Origin: a bacterium
GTDB taxonomy: Bacteria > Spirochaetota > Spirochaetia > Treponematales > Rectinemataceae
Direction: 5' to 3'
Length of the DNA stretch: 6,572 bases
NCBI GenBank assembly: GCA_021813065.1
Contig: JAKALZ010000108.1
Span: 1 to 6,572, forward strand
Shown here: positions 4,849 to 6,572 of the stretch, piece after piece
Layout: each line of letters begins with the position of its first letter
How positions within the stretch are numbered: position 1 is the first letter of the stretch
The notes under the pieces: model-generated
Seen by the model: the letters and a program-made list of their open reading frames with translations, nothing else
The model's database searches: none
Told to the model about the DNA's origin: nothing
Position numbers and translations under genes: made by a program

Positions 4849-6572
4849 TACTGTTCGGGTTCGGTATCGCGGTGTTGGCGCTCGGCGGAGCCGTGCTGAT
4901 TCCGCTCAAAAGCTCCAAGGCGATCAACAGGGCTGGCGCGGTGATCGTGTGCCTCGGCTCCGCGCTCGCGCTGGCCGCAGCCGCGCTGACGCTCGCGGGC
5001 GCGCCTGGCGGTGGCGCATATAGTGCTCGCGCATATGCCGCTGGCGCGGCGAGTAGCGCGGGGAGCGCGGGAACGAGGCTTAGCGCCATGGGCACTGTCT
5101 ATGAATTCAGACTGCCGCTCCCCTTCGGCGCGGCGACCTTCGCCCTCACCCCGCTCTCCGCATTCTTCCTTGGCATTATCGCGCTGATCTGCGGTGTGGC
5201 GGCCATCTACGCTCCGAAATATCTCGAGCACTACGGTGACGCGGCGCGGCGCTTCAAGGAGCACTGGGCGCTTTTCGGGCTCCTCGCCGCGAGCATGATG
5301 CTCGTGGTCACCGCGCGGAACGCGGTGCTCTTCATGCTCGCCTGGGAAGCGATGTCGCTCTCGTCGTTCTTCCTCGTCATGTTCAACCGAGAAAAGATCG
5401 AAGTGCGCCGCGCCGGATGGATATACCTCGTGTTCGCGCATGTGGGCGCCGCGTGTCTCATCGCGATGTTCTCGCTCCTGTCGAGCGCTTCAGGCTCGCT
5501 CGAGTTCGACGCGATGTGGTCGGCCGCGCCTAATCTCTCTCCCGCGCTCAAAGGCGCTATATTTCTTCTCGCGCTCGCGGGATTCGGCATGAAGGCTGGC
5601 TTCTTCCCGCTCTACGTCTGGCTCCCTGAGGCACACCCGGCGGCGCCCAGCCACGTCTCGGCGGTCATGTCTGGCGTAATGATCAAGACCGCCATCTACG
5701 GCATCGTGCTGGTTGCGGGAATGCTGGGGACTCCGGCACTGTGGATGAGCATCACGATGCTCTGCGTCGGCCTCGTGTCGGGACTCTTCGGCATCGCGAT
5801 GGCCGCGGTGCAGCGCGACGCGAAACGCCTTTTAGCTTACAGCTCGATTGAAAATATCGGGATTATCGCGATCGCCCTTGGAGTCTGGATGCTCGGGACA
5901 GCGATTGGAAACGCGTCGCTCGCGGGGCTTGGGATCGTGGCGGCCCTTCTCCATACCTTGAACCACGCGCTCTTCAAGAGCCTATTGTTCATGGGAGCTG
6001 GCGCGATGCAATTTGCCACGCACACGCTCGATCTGGACGCGATGGGCGGGCTTTTGAAGCAGATGCCACGCTCTGGACTGGCTATCGTCGTAGGTAGCGT
6101 GGCGCTGAGCGGTCTGCCGCCCTTCAACGGTTTTATCAGTGAATTCCTGCTGTACTCATCGGCCTTTGCGCGCGATTTTGTTTCACCGCTCGAAAACAGC
6201 GTGTTCTCGATCTCGATTCTCGGAGGGCTGAGCCTCATTGGCGCCCTCGCGGTGTTCGCGCTGACCAAGTTCGCGGGCACGGGACTCCTCGGCTCCCCGA
6301 GAAGCGAGCTCGCCGCGCGCGCCCGCGAGGTTTCGCCATGGATGTGGGGACCAATGCTTGCGCTCGCCGCGCTCTGCGCCGTCATTGGGCTCGCGCCGCG
6401 CACCGCCCTCGCGGTCGTAGGACGGGTCATCAGCGACAGCGCGATATTCGCGGGATCGGCAAGTACCGCAGGAACCGAGGGTACTTCGGGCGCGGCCCAC
6501 TCCTCGGCGATCTTTACAATTCCTTCAGCCTCACTCGCCGCGCTTTCCACCATCCAGATCGGCGCGCTCATT
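4845..6572 (+). CDS. Hydrogenase-4 subunit B / formate hydrogenlyase subunit 3-like proton-translocating membrane protein (right end cut)
   Basis: The frame is open from GTG 4845 to the window edge, giving 576 residues without a stop. It belongs to the NuoL/MrpD antiporter family (Proton_antipo_M) and is closest in feel to HyfB/HycC, the membrane arm of group 4 [NiFe]-hydrogenase and formate hydrogenlyase complexes. HyfB/HycC-like stretches include LAWEAMSLSSFFLV (165-178, TM glutamate E168), GFGMKAGFFP (247-256, K250), LPEAHPAAPSHVSAVMSGV (260-278) followed by MIKTAIYG (279-286), LAYSSIENIG (330-339), LNHALFKSLLFMGAGA (372-387) and SGLPPFNGFISEF (422-434). E168, K250, K281, H370, H374 and E433 sit where the family places proton-channel residues. 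Odd points are two low-complexity Ala/Gly/Ser/Thr stretches at 52-80 and about 535-555. The gene overlaps the HTH-EIIA gene by 4 nt. Further hydrogenase genes would be expected to the right. Proton-conducting complexes without hydrogenase use the same fold, so the exact complex is not certain. Confidence 0.85.
   Translation, partial: MILFGFGIAVLALGGAVLIPLKSSKAINRAGAVIVCLGSALALAAAALTLAGAPGGGAYSARAYAAGAASSAGSAGTRLSAMGTVYEFRLPLPFGAATFALTPLSAFFLGIIALICGVAAIYAPKYLEHYGDAARRFKEHWALFGLLAASMMLVVTARNAVLFMLAWEAMSLSSFFLVMFNREKIEVRRAGWIYLVFAHVGAACLIAMFSLLSSASGSLEFDAMWSAAPNLSPALKGAIFLLALAGFGMKAGFFPLYVWLPEAHPAAPSHVSAVMSGVMIKTAIYGIVLVAGMLGTPALWMSITMLCVGLVSGLFGIAMAAVQRDAKRLLAYSSIENIGIIAIALGVWMLGTAIGNASLAGLGIVAALLHTLNHALFKSLLFMGAGAMQFATHTLDLDAMGGLLKQMPRSGLAIVVGSVALSGLPPFNGFISEFLLYSSAFARDFVSPLENSVFSISILGGLSLIGALAVFALTKFAGTGLLGSPRSELAARAREVSPWMWGPMLALAALCAVIGLAPRTALAVVGRVISDSAIFAGSASTAGTEGTSGAAHSSAIFTIPSASLAALSTIQIGALI
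5055..5072 (+). repeat. In-frame 9-bp tandem repeat in a low-complexity loop
   Basis: AGCGCGGGG (5055-5063) and AGCGCGGGA (5064-5072) encode Ser-Ala-Gly twice. They lie within the Ala/Gly/Ser-rich loop (residues 52-80) of the hydrogenase-4 subunit B-like protein. Just upstream, CGCATAT occurs twice (within 5014-5037). The pattern suggests growth of the loop by replication slippage. Confidence 0.6.

Noticed and set aside
5170..5190. Sigma54-like TTGGCA...GC pattern
   Set aside because: It lies inside the HyfB-like coding region, is a poor match at the -12 element, and has no gene start downstream.
4581..5441. Long open frame on the minus strand opposite the HTH-EIIA and HyfB-like genes
   Set aside because: Its product is rich in Arg, Glu, His and Ala, without domains, as expected for the antisense shadow of GC-rich coding DNA; the plus-strand genes have clear family motifs.
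1268..5875. Two GCGATCGC palindromes (1268-1275 and 5868-5875) resembling cyanobacterial HIP1
   Set aside because: Only two copies, both inside coding sequence rich in ATCGCG-type codon junctions; there is no other sign of a cyanobacterium.
5837..6571. Open minus-strand frame opposite the HyfB-like gene
   Set aside because: It is a low-complexity Ala/Ser/Pro/Arg product with no recognisable motif, and the opposite strand encodes highly conserved antiporter-family segments.
1..6572. Search for CRISPR arrays, tRNA or rRNA genes, insertion sequences and att sites
   Set aside because: No spaced direct-repeat array, cloverleaf-like sequence, transposase motif or terminal inverted repeats were recognised by eye; tRNAscan and Infernal runs would be the decisive test.

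Overview
The window reads as ordinary bacterial chromosome: GC-rich and densely coded, with an AT-rich gap of about 190 bp between two divergent genes. Three features together suggest a spirochaete (Spirochaetota): a protein joining an excisionase-type helix-turn-helix to a PTS EIIA domain, a 7TMR-DISM diguanylate cyclase, and a secreted protein of LCCL repeats. This assignment is an inference from gene families. No rRNA, tRNA, CRISPR, transposase or phage gene was seen.

Layout, left to right. (1) The 5' part of an RluA-type pseudouridine synthase gene on the minus strand runs off the left edge. (2) Divergent from it is a secreted CE4 (NodB-like) polysaccharide deacetylase on the plus strand. 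(3) Convergent with that gene, ending only 16 bp away, is a minus-strand pair of genes. Upstream is a membrane diguanylate cyclase (signal peptide, DISMED2-like sensor region, seven membrane helices, GGDEF domain). Thirty bp downstream is a secreted protein made of three cysteine-poor LCCL-type repeats. (4) A 189-bp AT-rich divergent control region holds four near-10-bp units rich in GACATTTTT just ahead of the next gene. (5) On the plus strand, an HTH + EIIA regulator overlaps by 4 nt (GTGA) a GTG-started gene for a HyfB/HycC-like antiporter subunit of a hydrogenase-4 / formate hydrogenlyase type complex, which runs off the right edge.

How the genes may work together (inference). The left half looks like an envelope and exopolysaccharide group: c-di-GMP synthesis, a secreted possible glycan-binding LCCL protein, and a secreted carbohydrate deacetylase. 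The right half looks like the head of an energy-metabolism operon. Its first gene would sense PTS phosphorylation through the EIIA histidine, and its second begins a proton-pumping group 4 [NiFe]-hydrogenase or related complex. Translational coupling of a PTS-responsive DNA-binding protein to such a complex is the most interesting arrangement here. It would tie fermentative hydrogen or formate metabolism to sugar supply. The decamer array in front of it is a natural candidate operator.
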